Shown here: positions 17,687 through 26,405 of the stretch, piece by piece
How positions within the stretch are numbered: the stretch's first letter is position 1
How the letters are laid out: the number at the start of each line of letters is the position of its first letter
Origin: Acidobacteriota bacterium
GTDB lineage: Bacteria > Acidobacteriota > Terriglobia > 20CM-2-55-15
Assembly (NCBI GenBank): GCA_003223875.1
Contig: QHWY01000232.1
Location: 1 to 52,811 of the forward strand
DNA: 52,811 nucleotides
Direction: 5' to 3'
Notes under the pieces: model-generated
The model's database searches: none
What the model was told of the DNA's origin: nothing
Seen by the model: only the letters and a program-made list of their open reading frames with translations
Position numbers and translations under genes: made by a program

Positions 17687-20392
17687 ATGCGGCCTCCCGA
17701 ATATCAGCGGCCTTTTGATGTCCGGTCCGCGCGCCGTTTTTTCCTTCGTCTGGCCGTTATCGTTGTTGTACTTCTCGCGGCATTTCAATCGATTTCGTTC
17801 TACGTGGATAGCCTGTGGTTTGCGAGTCTCGGCTTCGAGACGTTTGCCGTGGCATCCGCCCTTGTGCTTTGGTTGCTCTTCCGGCTTGTGATGCCCCCAG
17901 CAGGCTATTCGCGCAGACCTTTCCTTCAATTCGGGCAAGAAGCGATCATGATCCCCACAGCAGAAAATCTGAAGCGGTTGGCATCGCCCGTCGCGATTGT
18001 GATTGGTTTGTTTTTCGGTTTCTCATTCAGTTCGGATTGGAGCACCTACGCCCTTTTCAAAAATAGCGCGCCGGCATCCTCGATCTTGGATCCGATCTTC
18101 GGACGTCCCCTATCCTTTTACCTATTCACGCTACCAGTTCTGGAATCAGTGTCGGGTTGGTTCCTTGCCATCAGTATCATCGGAATCGTTGCCGCCATAC
18201 TCCTGTCGGTAACGGATATGAGCGCGCGCTTTAAGGGCGTGTCCTTAGCGCTCAGCGTTTTGCTTGCCGCGGTAGCTTTTCAAACCTACGTTAGCCGGTA
18301 TTCGCTGCTGGTCGAGGAAAACACTTTGTTTTCCGGCGTTCGGTACGTCGACGACAACATCGTTATTCCAGGTCTGAGGTTTGTCATCGCGGCATTACTG
18401 CTGGGCGCCGTTATCGCCTTGGCCAATACGCGTGCCGGGCGGATTCGTAATTTGGGTGTGGCCATTGCGATGCCTGCGTTGACCTATATCGTAGCCGGCG
18501 GCCTTGTCCCCTTTTATGTGACGACTTTCGTCGTGCGTCCCAACGAGCTGGTTCGCGAACGGCAGTACATTAAGAACAATATCGAATTCACCCGCAAAGC
18601 ATTTGCACTCGATCGTATCGAGGAGATTCCTTTTGAACCTCGATTGACGAATGCGGTTTTCAATCCCGCCGCACATGGCGAAACCCTCGAAAACATCCGG
18701 CTGTGGGATTGGCGCGCGCTGCAGGCGACATTGCAGCAGATACAAGAGATCCGAACGTATTACGATTTTCCCGACATCGACGTCGATCGATATCTCATCG
18801 ACGGCAAGCAACAGGCCGTGATGCTCGCGGCGCGCGAGCTGAGCCTGAACAAGTTGGCCTCCGGCGCTCAAAATTGGGTGAACGAGAGGCTGATTTATAC
18901 ACACGGGTACGGCGTGACCATGAATCCGGTAAGCCGCTTTAGCAGAGAAGGGCTCCCGGAATTCATCCTGTCAAACATGCCCGTTGAGAGTACCCGGCGC
19001 GATATTCGCGTCACACGCCCTGAAATCTATTTCGGCGAACTCACAGATTGGCCTGTCTATGCGAAGACTCGCCAGAAGGAATTCAATTATCCGGAAGGCG
19101 ATGCGAACAACTACTCCGTATACGAAGGTAACGGGGGGATCCGTATGGGTTCGCTGTTCCGCCGCTTATTGATTGCGTGGACGATCGGCGACATCGCGAA
19201 GGTTCCTTTTTCGGACGATATCACCGCAGAAAGCGTCCTTCTGATGCGCAGGAACATTCGGGAGCGTGTGACTGAGCTGGCACCTTTCCTGCTGTTCGAC
19301 CCGGACCCCTATCTCGTCGTCGGCGTTGATGGAAAGCTGTACTGGATGATCGATGCCTTTACGACCTCCGCGCGCTACCCGTATTCACGACATCTGAATA
19401 TCGGAAGCCGTTCTCTGAATTACATTCGCAATAGCATTAAAGCCGTGATTGATGCTTACGATGGTTCGGTGCGCTTCTATGTATTCGATGAAAGCGATCC
19501 ATTGATCCAGTCATACCGAAAAATGTTTCCCAGTTTATTTGCAATGGCCGGCGAGATGCCGGATTTCCTTCACGGGCATGTGCGTTATCCCGAACTCATG
19601 TTTCGTGCTCAGGCCGCAATATATTCGACCTACCACGTCGAAAACGAACAGGTTTTTTACAACAGAGAAGACGTTTGGACCATTGCCCAACAGGGCCGGG
19701 CACAACAAGGACAGGGCAGCGCGGACGCCATCGAACCATTCTTTGTCCTTATGCGGTTTCCGGGCGAAACCAATCAAGAATTCGTCTCGATCCTTCCATT
19801 CACACCTGCGAACCGGAACAACCTGATCGGGTGGATGGCCGGCCGCAGCGATGGCGAGAAATATGGAACGCTGCGCACTTACCGCTTCCCCAAGACGCGA
19901 TTCGTCGATGGGCCTTTACAGGTTCAAGCTCGCATCGATCAGGATCCGCAGCTTTCCTCCCAGTTGACTCTTTGGAACCAACAGGGGTCGACTGTCATTC
20001 GGGGCAACTTGCTGGTTATTCCGCTTGAAGACACGCTTTTGTACGCCGAACCCATCTACTTGAAGGCTGAGCGAAGCCCGATGCCTGAACTTCGTCTGGT
20101 CGTTCTGGCCACACAGGATCGCCTGGCTTATGCTCCGCGGTTTTCCGATGCGCTGACTCAGTTGCTGGAGGGCCGGGGCGACGCAGTTCCTACGTCTGCT
20201 CCCGCGAGCCGCACCGAACCTTCCACAGAAGCTCGCGCAACCGATCTGCGATCCCTAGTCGACCGGGCCAACCAAGCGCTTGCCGACTACCGGCGCCTGA
20301 CCTCCGAGGGAAAGCTGGGTGAGGCTGGCGCAAAGTTGGACGACTTGAAAACCATCCTGCAAGAAATGAATCGGTCCGCCCCGTCGAAGTAA
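17687..20392 (+). CDS. UPF0182 family large membrane protein
   Basis: 901 residues. Seven or so hydrophobic helices occur in the first ~300 residues (the first at about 20-40), followed by a large extracytoplasmic domain and an acidic/helical C-terminal tail (about 840-900). The opening with FYVDSLWFASLG and later blocks such as LRFVIAALLLGAVIALAN and YNREDVWTIAQQG are typical of COG1615. No biochemical function is established. ATG 17687 is chosen because a short open stretch upstream lies in the palindrome. It converges with the DUF72 gene, stops 3 bp apart. Confidence 0.92.
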   Translation: MRPPEYQRPFDVRSARRFFLRLAVIVVVLLAAFQSISFYVDSLWFASLGFETFAVASALVLWLLFRLVMPPAGYSRRPFLQFGQEAIMIPTAENLKRLASPVAIVIGLFFGFSFSSDWSTYALFKNSAPASSILDPIFGRPLSFYLFTLPVLESVSGWFLAISIIGIVAAILLSVTDMSARFKGVSLALSVLLAAVAFQTYVSRYSLLVEENTLFSGVRYVDDNIVIPGLRFVIAALLLGAVIALANTRAGRIRNLGVAIAMPALTYIVAGGLVPFYVTTFVVRPNELVRERQYIKNNIEFTRKAFALDRIEEIPFEPRLTNAVFNPAAHGETLENIRLWDWRALQATLQQIQEIRTYYDFPDIDVDRYLIDGKQQAVMLAARELSLNKLASGAQNWVNERLIYTHGYGVTMNPVSRFSREGLPEFILSNMPVESTRRDIRVTRPEIYFGELTDWPVYAKTRQKEFNYPEGDANNYSVYEGNGGIRMGSLFRRLLIAWTIGDIAKVPFSDDITAESVLLMRRNIRERVTELAPFLLFDPDPYLVVGVDGKLYWMIDAFTTSARYPYSRHLNIGSRSLNYIRNSIKAVIDAYDGSVRFYVFDESDPLIQSYRKMFPSLFAMAGEMPDFLHGHVRYPELMFRAQAAIYSTYHVENEQVFYNREDVWTIAQQGRAQQGQGSADAIEPFFVLMRFPGETNQEFVSILPFTPANRNNLIGWMAGRSDGEKYGTLRTYRFPKTRFVDGPLQVQARIDQDPQLSSQLTLWNQQGSTVIRGNLLVIPLEDTLLYAEPIYLKAERSPMPELRLVVLATQDRLAYAPRFSDALTQLLEGRGDAVPTSAPASRTEPSTEARATDLRSLVDRANQALADYRRLTSEGKLGEAGAKLDDLKTILQEMNRSAPSK

Positions 20393-20395
20393 TTT

Positions 20396-21097
20396 TTAGA
20401 AGTCTTTTGCGAATTCCAAGGCGATAAGCGGGGCGTTCGGATTGTCTTCGTGCTTAATGTAAGCGAAAACCTCAGTGCCAGCTTCGGCCCAACCCCTAAT
20501 CCGTGTCTGCCACTCGCTGCGGATCGGGGCGGTATATTCGGTTCGGCGCAGACGAATATACGTAAATGGCGCCGTCAGTTCCAAAGGTGTGGTGTGGTCA
20601 TCGGCGTCATGGATGCAGAGCGCCACCCGATGCTTCTCGAGAACTCGGTAAACGTCGCTTGTGAACCAAGATTCATGTCTGAATTCAAACGCTGCCGGAA
20701 TTCCACGCGGAAGCACGGAAATGAATGTCTCCAGTTTCTGGAGATCAGATTTGAAAAACGGTGGGAGCTGATATAACACCATGCCTAACCGGTTCTCCAA
20801 TCCGGGCACGACAGATAAGAAGTAGTCGAGAGCATCAGAGGGTGTCTTTAAGCGTTCACGATGTGTGATTTGCTGAGAGGCCTTAAGGCTAAACTTGAAG
20901 TTTTCCGGCGTCGCGGCCCTCCACGCTTCGATCGTTTTGGCACTGGGCATCCTGTAGAACGTGTAGTCGATCTCAACACTGTTCAGCCGACTCGAGTAAT
21001 ATCGCAGGAACTGCTTGTCGGATACATCCGGCGGATAGAAGATCGGCTTCCATTCTTTATAACTAAAACCCGACGTGCCGAACCAAATCCCCGCCAT
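20396..21097 (-). CDS. DUF72 (YecE-like) TIM-barrel protein
   Basis: 233 residues. Opens with IWFGTSGFSYKEWKPIFYPP and LNSVEIDYTFYRMPS, then FKFSLKASQQITH and AAFEFRHESWF: the standard DUF72 blocks, a TIM-barrel related to xylose isomerase-like folds. Function unknown. Its start faces moaA across a 320-bp divergent gap holding the dif-like site. Confidence 0.92.
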   Translation of the reverse strand: MAGIWFGTSGFSYKEWKPIFYPPDVSDKQFLRYYSSRLNSVEIDYTFYRMPSAKTIEAWRAATPENFKFSLKASQQITHRERLKTPSDALDYFLSVVPGLENRLGMVLYQLPPFFKSDLQKLETFISVLPRGIPAAFEFRHESWFTSDVYRVLEKHRVALCIHDADDHTTPLELTAPFTYIRLRRTEYTAPIRSEWQTRIRGWAEAGTEVFAYIKHEDNPNAPLIALEFAKDF

Positions 21098-21345
21098 TTG
21101 GGCATTATCGCGCAGCGGAGTTTTTTGGCGGTCCTGTAATTATCGGCGCCGGAAGATAAAACGTCCCAAAACCATGGAAAATTTGGGCGTTTTCGCTGAT
21201 TTTGGCGGCTGTTTTCAACATGGCCCTTTCAGACCGAAATCGGTGCAACCTGCTATAAAACCTGATTTTAAGCCGCTTATTTCCGGCAGGCGCGATTTTT
21301 CCACAGGCTTTTCCACATTTTCTGTAGGAGGACCAGGCCGCTTCT
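21098..21345. other. AT-richer divergent intergenic region next to dif-like site
   Basis: No gene. Contains many T- and A-runs, two copies of TTTTCCACA spaced 12 bp apart (21297-21305 and 21309-21317), each one base from the DnaA-box consensus TTATCCACA, and GTAGGAGGACC near 21324. Promoters for DUF72 and moaA should lie here, but none is clear. Confidence 0.5.
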
Positions 21346-21373
21346 AGTTTACATAATGTCGCTTATGTGACAT
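21346..21373 (-). other. dif: Putative dif site (XerCD recombination site)
   Basis: Read on the minus strand it has the 11-6-11 layout of dif: left arm ATGTCACATAA, 6-bp centre GCGACA, right arm TTATGTAAACT. From memory the right arm equals the XerD arm of the Bacillus subtilis dif site and is close to the E. coli XerD arm TTATGTTAAAT; the left arm shares CATAA and upstream positions with the E. coli XerC arm GGTGCGCATAA. The inner ACATAA/TTATGT bases are symmetric around the 6-bp centre. It is intergenic (DUF72/moaA), and xerD is in the same window. An integrated element using a dif-like attachment site is the main alternative, but none flanks it. Confidence 0.78.
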
Positions 21374-21417
21374 TACCTGTTCGCCACGGATCCTTCTCGA
21401 TCGACTATAATGCTGGC

Positions 21418-22431
21418 ATGTCCCCTGTTGATCTGCTTCGCCGACCCATGCGCGACCTCCGAATTTCAGTAACGGATCGCTGCAATTTCCGCTGCACGTA
21501 TTGCATGCCGTTCGACGAGTACACCTGGATCGAGCGTCAACAAGTATTGTCTTTCGAGGAAATTGAGCGCCTCGCGCGGATTTTCCTCAGGTTTGGAATT
21601 CAAAAGATTCGCCTGACCGGTGGCGAACCGCTGGTGCGGAAAGGGCTGCATGGACTGGTTCGCCGGCTAGCCAAACTTGAGGGACTCGGCGACCTGTCGC
21701 TGACGACAAATGGAGCCCTTCTTTCCGAACAGGCCGAGGCACTGTATTCCGCCGGTCTCCGGCGAATCAACGTGAGCATCGATACACTCAAAGCAGAACG
21801 GTTCCGGGCTTTGACCAAGCGCGGCAATTTAGACGAGGTTCTCGCTGGATTATTTGCCGCGAAGAAAGCGGGCATGTCCCCCATCAAAATTAATGCCGTG
21901 GTGATCCGCGGCACCAACGATGATGAAATCCTCGATCTGGTTCAGTTTGCCCGGGCGAACGGCTTCGAGATGCGGTTCATCGAATACATGGATGTCGGTA
22001 ACGCCAACGCCTGGAGCCTTGAGAAGACGGTTACAAAGAAAGAAATCCTCGCTGCGGTGAATTCGCGATTCCCCGTCCGCGAAATCGGCCGGGCCAATGG
22101 CAGCGCACCCGCGGTCGATTACGAGTTTCTTGACGGTGCCGGCGAGATCGGAATTATCGGGTCCGTGACCGAGCCCTTCTGCTCGACATGCACACGTATT
22201 CGTTTGACGGCCGACGGAAAGCTGGTGACCTGTCTTTTTGCGGAATCCGGATTTGATCTTAAAGCGCTGCTTCGTTCCGCTGCTTCCGACGACGACATGG
22301 CCGAGCAAATTTCGAAGGTTTGGGCTGGCCGCGTCGATCGCTATTCCGACGTTCGTTGGGAACAAGTCCGAGGAGGCGATTACGAACCCCGCGTTCATAA
22401 AAAGATCGAAATGATCACGCTCGGCGGCTAA
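21418..22431 (+). CDS. moaA: GTP 3',8-cyclase (molybdenum cofactor synthesis)
   Basis: Radical SAM enzyme making the first intermediate of molybdopterin from GTP. 337 residues. N-terminal cluster CNFRCTYC (Cys 22, 26, 29), SAM-binding LTGGEPLVRKGL, C-terminal cluster CSTCTRIRLTADGKLVTCLF (three Cys) and the C-terminal Gly-Gly (ITLGG) needed in the family. ATG 21418 (MSPVDLLRRP) is chosen; the frame continues back to a GTG inside the dif-like site, which is not a believable start. The last 17 bp overlap recQ tail to tail. No other moa/mog genes are in the window. Confidence 0.95.
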   Translation: MSPVDLLRRPMRDLRISVTDRCNFRCTYCMPFDEYTWIERQQVLSFEEIERLARIFLRFGIQKIRLTGGEPLVRKGLHGLVRRLAKLEGLGDLSLTTNGALLSEQAEALYSAGLRRINVSIDTLKAERFRALTKRGNLDEVLAGLFAAKKAGMSPIKINAVVIRGTNDDEILDLVQFARANGFEMRFIEYMDVGNANAWSLEKTVTKKEILAAVNSRFPVREIGRANGSAPAVDYEFLDGAGEIGIIGSVTEPFCSTCTRIRLTADGKLVTCLFAESGFDLKALLRSAASDDDMAEQISKVWAGRVDRYSDVRWEQVRGGDYEPRVHKKIEMITLGG

Positions 22432-24247
22432 CTCCGGGAATTTCGATCTCAGGCCTCTCCTTCAAGAATGCTTGACCTTTCGACGTGAGGTAAATTGAGG
22501 GTCTAAAGCCAGTTTCCTGCCCGATATAGTTTTCAGCAATAAGATGGTCGATGATTCCCGTGACCGATTTAATCGAGTAATCGGAAAGCAGACCGAACGT
22601 GGAAAGCGATCGATAATTTTCGATGGAGACATCCGCGGATCCCGCCAGGATCTTCGCGATCTTTTCCCGCCCCAGTTTCTGCTGTACACGCAGCACGCAC
22701 GACAGGATTTTCAATGCGACAATGGTCGCCGATTGCGACGAAGCCGCCAGTGTAGCTGGTTGGCGTGCGGGTGCGGAAGCGGCCACAGCCAGACGCACGC
22801 CTCGCGGAAATTTGTGCGGGTTGCAACGGCTGCAATTGCCACATTCGCGATTGCGATTCCATTCGCCGAAATAGCTAAGAACGAAACTGCGGTAACAGTG
22901 TTTTCGGAAACGGCTGGCGTAGTTGAGCATCACTCCGAATTTCTTATACTCGAACTGCCGCCGCGCTTCCAGTTCGTGGAAGTTGATGCCTTCGAGCGAT
23001 GGATCCTCGCGTTTAAGAATACGAACGCCGCGGCCGTCTTGGTTGTGAATTTTTTCCAGGTAACCAAATCGTGAAAGCAACGCGATCGACGCGTGAAATC
23101 GGTGATCCCTTGTCGCCGAAATCTTACGCCAAAGCTCGCCTACAATTTCACGCGCTCCGGCGCGACAGAGCTTAGCAAACACATACTTGAGAATATCGGC
23201 TGGAGGATGACTGGAATCGATCAAGAATTCCGGAATCCACTTGTCCGCATAATTAAACAGTAAGAGGCAGCGGGCCGGGCATCCATCACGGCCTGCCCGG
23301 CCAATCTCCTGGTAATACGCCTCGACGGAGTCGGGAATGTCGGCGTGTACGACGAAGCGGACTTGACTGCGATCGATACCCATACCGAACGCGTTCGTGG
23401 CTACGATGACGCACTCCGACGCCTTCATAAAACGTTCCTGAACGGCTTTTCGATCCGGTAGGGCGAGCCCGGCATGGTAGGCCGCCGCTTCGATACCCGC
23501 CCGGCGCAAATTGCCATAAATCTCTTCGACGTTCTTGCGGGTGCCCGCATAGACGATCCCGAGAGGCGCCCAGCGGGCCAGCTCCATGATCGCACGAATC
23601 TTCTCGTGGCTCGTTGCGACCTCACGTACTTCAAGGTAGAGGTTTGGCCGATCGAATCCGCTGACGATTTGAGTTGCGTGTGCGACCCCGAGCTGCGCCA
23701 GGATATCGCGACGTACCGCGGGTGTGGCAGTAGCGGTCAGTGCAAGAACAGGCGGCGATTTCAACTGAGGGACGACGTGGCGCAGACGCAAATAGTCGGG
23801 ACGAAAGTCATGTCCCCAAAGCGAGATGCAGTGGGCCTCATCGACTGCAAATAAACTAACCCGAGCTTGTGCCAGTCTGGCGCGAAATTCATCATTTTGA
23901 AACCGCTCCGGCGCCAGGAAGAGCAGTTTGATGCGGCCGGCAATTGCCTGTTCGAGCCTGCTTCTCTGCTGTTCCCTGGATACGGTGCTGTTGATGACGG
24001 TTGCCGGCAGCGCCAAACGACTCAATTGATCGACTTGGTCCTTCATCAGCGCGATCAAAGGAGAGACAACCACCGTTAGACCCGGAAGTGCGAGCGCCGG
24101 CAATTGGTAGCATAGTGATTTCCCGCTCCCGGTGGGCATCACAGCGAGCACATTTTCTCCCGCCATGACTTTGTCGATCACCTGCTTTTGCGCCGGACGG
24201 AACTCCTGAAAACCAAACCGGTCCTGGAGCAGAAGAGAAAGATCCAT
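22415..24247 (-). CDS. recQ: ATP-dependent DNA helicase RecQ
   Basis: 610-residue 3'-5' helicase. Walker A MPTGSGKS (K43), DEAH at 136-139, motif VI IGRAGRDG, then the RecQ zinc-binding region (FRKHCYRSFVLSYFGE ... CGNCSRC, four Cys) and the winged-helix RQC domain (about 500-600). There is no HRDC domain, so it is the shorter RecQ type. Tail-to-tail 17-bp overlap with moaA; a VOC gene lies 18 bp upstream in the same direction and may share its transcript. Confidence 0.95.
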   Translation of the reverse strand: MDLSLLLQDRFGFQEFRPAQKQVIDKVMAGENVLAVMPTGSGKSLCYQLPALALPGLTVVVSPLIALMKDQVDQLSRLALPATVINSTVSREQQRSRLEQAIAGRIKLLFLAPERFQNDEFRARLAQARVSLFAVDEAHCISLWGHDFRPDYLRLRHVVPQLKSPPVLALTATATPAVRRDILAQLGVAHATQIVSGFDRPNLYLEVREVATSHEKIRAIMELARWAPLGIVYAGTRKNVEEIYGNLRRAGIEAAAYHAGLALPDRKAVQERFMKASECVIVATNAFGMGIDRSQVRFVVHADIPDSVEAYYQEIGRAGRDGCPARCLLLFNYADKWIPEFLIDSSHPPADILKYVFAKLCRAGAREIVGELWRKISATRDHRFHASIALLSRFGYLEKIHNQDGRGVRILKREDPSLEGINFHELEARRQFEYKKFGVMLNYASRFRKHCYRSFVLSYFGEWNRNRECGNCSRCNPHKFPRGVRLAVAASAPARQPATLAASSQSATIVALKILSCVLRVQQKLGREKIAKILAGSADVSIENYRSLSTFGLLSDYSIKSVTGIIDHLIAENYIGQETGFRPSIYLTSKGQAFLKERPEIEIPGVSRRA

Positions 24248-24265
24248 GGAATTTTCGATCAGGGG

Positions 24266-24895
24266 CTAGTATTCGCTTTCGGCTCCTGCGACAGCGGCAG
24301 CGGCCTGTGCTGGCTGTTCGCTCATCCGGCGCATCGCCGCAGCCATTTCCGCCGGCGTCGGCTCGGCTTTGTGCGTCGCGATCATCCACCTGTGGCCATC
24401 TGGATCGGTGAGCTGCCCAACCCGATCCCCCCAAAACATGTCACTGACGGGCATGGTCACTTTTGCACCGGCGGCAACGGCGCGATGGAACACGTTGTCG
24501 ACATCCTCGACGAGGAGATACAAAGTGGTCGGGGTGTTTCCGATGCTGCCGGCACTCAGATTGTTCTGTGCGGGTGATTCGGGGCTGAGCATAAGCGTAC
24601 CGTCACGAAGCCGAAGCTCACCGTGGACCGCGCCTTGGGGCGTATCCATGATGCCGCGCACTGTAAATCCGAAAGCGCTCCTGTAAAATTCTGCCGCCCG
24701 GCGGATATCACGAACGTACAGGTTCGGGGTCAGGGCGCCATACTGCTTCCGATTGAGCGGATCAATTTTAGGAGCTGCCCTTTTGCGCGCCGAACGCGCC
24801 GGCTTTGCTGCTCTTTTCTTTGCGGCTTTGGGTTGATTAGAGACTCGGGCGGATTTTTTGTTGGGTTTTGATTTTCGCTTCGCTGCTTTTGCCAT
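24266..24895 (-). CDS. VOC/PhnB-like glyoxalase-fold protein with histone H1-like basic tail
   Basis: 209 residues. Residues 1-50 are a Lys/Ala/Arg/Pro-rich tail (20 basic residues in 50, e.g. KAAKKRAAKPARSARKRA) like bacterial histone H1-type DNA-binding tails. Residues about 52-180 form a PhnB-type VOC domain (LTPNLYVRDIRRAAEFYRSA, LVEDVDNVFHRAVAAGAKV, WGDRVGQLTDPDGHRW). VOC proteins are metal-dependent lyases, dioxygenases or binding proteins; substrate unknown. The Ala/Glu-rich C-terminus is probably disordered. ATG 24895 is preceded by AAAGGAG, so the tail is translated. Confidence 0.85.
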   Translation of the reverse strand: MAKAAKRKSKPNKKSARVSNQPKAAKKRAAKPARSARKRAAPKIDPLNRKQYGALTPNLYVRDIRRAAEFYRSAFGFTVRGIMDTPQGAVHGELRLRDGTLMLSPESPAQNNLSAGSIGNTPTTLYLLVEDVDNVFHRAVAAGAKVTMPVSDMFWGDRVGQLTDPDGHRWMIATHKAEPTPAEMAAAMRRMSEQPAQAAAAVAGAESEY

Positions 24896-24984
24896 TCGTT
24901 GAGCTCCTTTAGCGCGTCGTCCGCTGTACTTTAGCGCACTAGCGTGGATTGCGCACCCGGATTCTTTAGCGTAAGGTCGTAACT

Positions 24985-25452
24985 GTGAAGCGAAGATGGA
25001 TCGGCGCGATGATGCTCAGTATAGCGGCAGCCTGTGCCCGCCTTCAACCGTTGACCGGGGACGTTTTGACTCCAGCCGAAAACAAGTGGAGAACTCACCG
25101 GCCGGAATTTTATCGGATCGTGATTGAAATGTCGGGAGACCGGGTCCAGGCCGGACGATTTGAAGTGGCCGTTCGAGGTGGCGAGGTCGTGGACCTGAAA
25201 CGCAATGGACTGGTCATTGGTCCCACAGCCGGCCAGGACTATTCCATGGACGGTTTGTTTCATATGCTCGAACAGGAACTTGGTCTCGCGGAACATCCCG
25301 CTTCGTTGGGTGCTCCCGAGGGCTATTCGGTCTACTTGAATGCACGTTTCGATGAAATGACAGGCAGGCTCATCCGCTATCGGAGGGTTGTTGGCGGCAC
25401 ATCAAATTCCATCGAAGTGAATGTGGTGGAATTTAAGACGAATGACAAGTGA
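24985..25452 (+). CDS. Small predicted lipoprotein, DUF6174-like
   Basis: 155 residues with GTG start at 24985. MKRRWIGAMMLSIAAACARL looks like a lipoprotein signal with a weak lipobox (AAAC, Cys17). The mature part has NKWRTHRPEFYRIVIEMSGD, then VEVAVRGGEVVDLKRNG-type strands and FHMLEQEL, and ends RVVGGTSNSIEVNVVEF. This layout (a Trp-x-x-x...Tyr block, a 'G-x-V' strand, an 'Asp-Gly-Leu-Phe' helix) resembles DUF6174; function unknown. Converges with the dehydrogenase gene 2 bp away. Family call is tentative; that it is a gene is likely. Confidence 0.7.
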   Translation: MKRRWIGAMMLSIAAACARLQPLTGDVLTPAENKWRTHRPEFYRIVIEMSGDRVQAGRFEVAVRGGEVVDLKRNGLVIGPTAGQDYSMDGLFHMLEQELGLAEHPASLGAPEGYSVYLNARFDEMTGRLIRYRRVVGGTSNSIEVNVVEFKTNDK

Positions 25453-25454
25453 AC

Positions 25455-26405
25455 TTATACAACGATATTTGTTGGTCGGCCGGCCAGCCACGCGAAAACA
25501 TTTTCAATCGCCAAGGCCAGACCTGCTTCGATAGCCTCAGGAGTCATACCCGCCGAATGAGGACTGAGAACCGTATTCGGCAATCGCAAGAACGGCGAAT
25601 CCGGCGGGAGTGGCTCCGTTTGGAATACATCGAGGCCGGCGCCGGCGATACGATTTGCTCGTAAAACCTCGATTAAATCTGCTTCCCGGACGATCGGTCC
25701 GCGCGCGGTATTGATGAAAAACGCTGTGGGCTTCATGAGTTCAAAATGTTCACGCCGGACCAAACCTGTGGTCTCCGGCGACAGGCGCAGGTGTAAGCTG
25801 ACGACGTCGGAGCGCCGGAAGACGTCATCGAAGGACACCCATTCTGCGAAGGTGCCTTCGGGATGGAACGTCCACGAGATAACGTGCATCCCGATTCCCT
25901 TACCAAGCTTCGCGACTTCGCGGCCAATCGCTCCGGTACCAATTAAACCGAGCGTCTTGCCCTGAAGCTGCGTGGCCAAACCGCGCGGCCACTTCCCTTC
26001 CCGCATCTGTTGGTCGATGTTCACTATGCGTTTGGCGACTGCGATAATCAACGAAAGCGTGTGCTCAGCCACCGCGGTCGCCGAAACGCCAGGCGTATTC
26101 GTTACTAGGACGCCGTAGGCTTTCGCGGCTTCAAGGTCGATGTGGTCGGTTCCTGTTCCCCAGATGGAAATCATGCGGAGATTTTGCGAGCGGCTCAGGA
26201 TTTCACGGCTAAAACGCGATGTAGCCCGGATATTGATCACAATCGAGGCATCCCCAATTCGGGCGCTGAGATCTTCAGGCGTCGCCGGGCGGCTCGAGTA
26301 CAATTGCACATCGTAGTCTGACAGCTTTTGACGAAACGCGGCGCTGGAAGCCATGACGGGAGGATCATCGTCAGGAATGACGATGCGGGATGGGGACCTA
26401 ATCAT
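25455..26405 (-). CDS. D-2-hydroxyacid dehydrogenase (NAD-dependent)
   Basis: 316 residues of the phosphoglycerate dehydrogenase-like family. Rossmann motif GKTLGLIGTGAIGREVAKLG, then VSLHLRLSPETTGLV, INTARGPIVRE (substrate/NAD Arg), GAGLDVFQTEPLPPDSP (catalytic Glu) and SPHSAGMT (catalytic His). Lacks the ACT/regulatory domains of SerA, so it acts on glyoxylate, pyruvate or another 2-ketoacid; substrate open. ATG 26405 overlaps the 3' end of the upstream sigma-54-type regulator by 8 bp, so the two form an operon. Confidence 0.92.
   Translation of the reverse strand: MIRSPSRIVIPDDDPPVMASSAAFRQKLSDYDVQLYSSRPATPEDLSARIGDASIVINIRATSRFSREILSRSQNLRMISIWGTGTDHIDLEAAKAYGVLVTNTPGVSATAVAEHTLSLIIAVAKRIVNIDQQMREGKWPRGLATQLQGKTLGLIGTGAIGREVAKLGKGIGMHVISWTFHPEGTFAEWVSFDDVFRRSDVVSLHLRLSPETTGLVRREHFELMKPTAFFINTARGPIVREADLIEVLRANRIAGAGLDVFQTEPLPPDSPFLRLPNTVLSPHSAGMTPEAIEAGLALAIENVFAWLAGRPTNIVV

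Noticed and set aside
21367..21417. GTG-initiated extension of moaA
   Set aside because: It starts inside the dif-like site, and the MoaA family begins near MSPVDLLRRPMRDLR.
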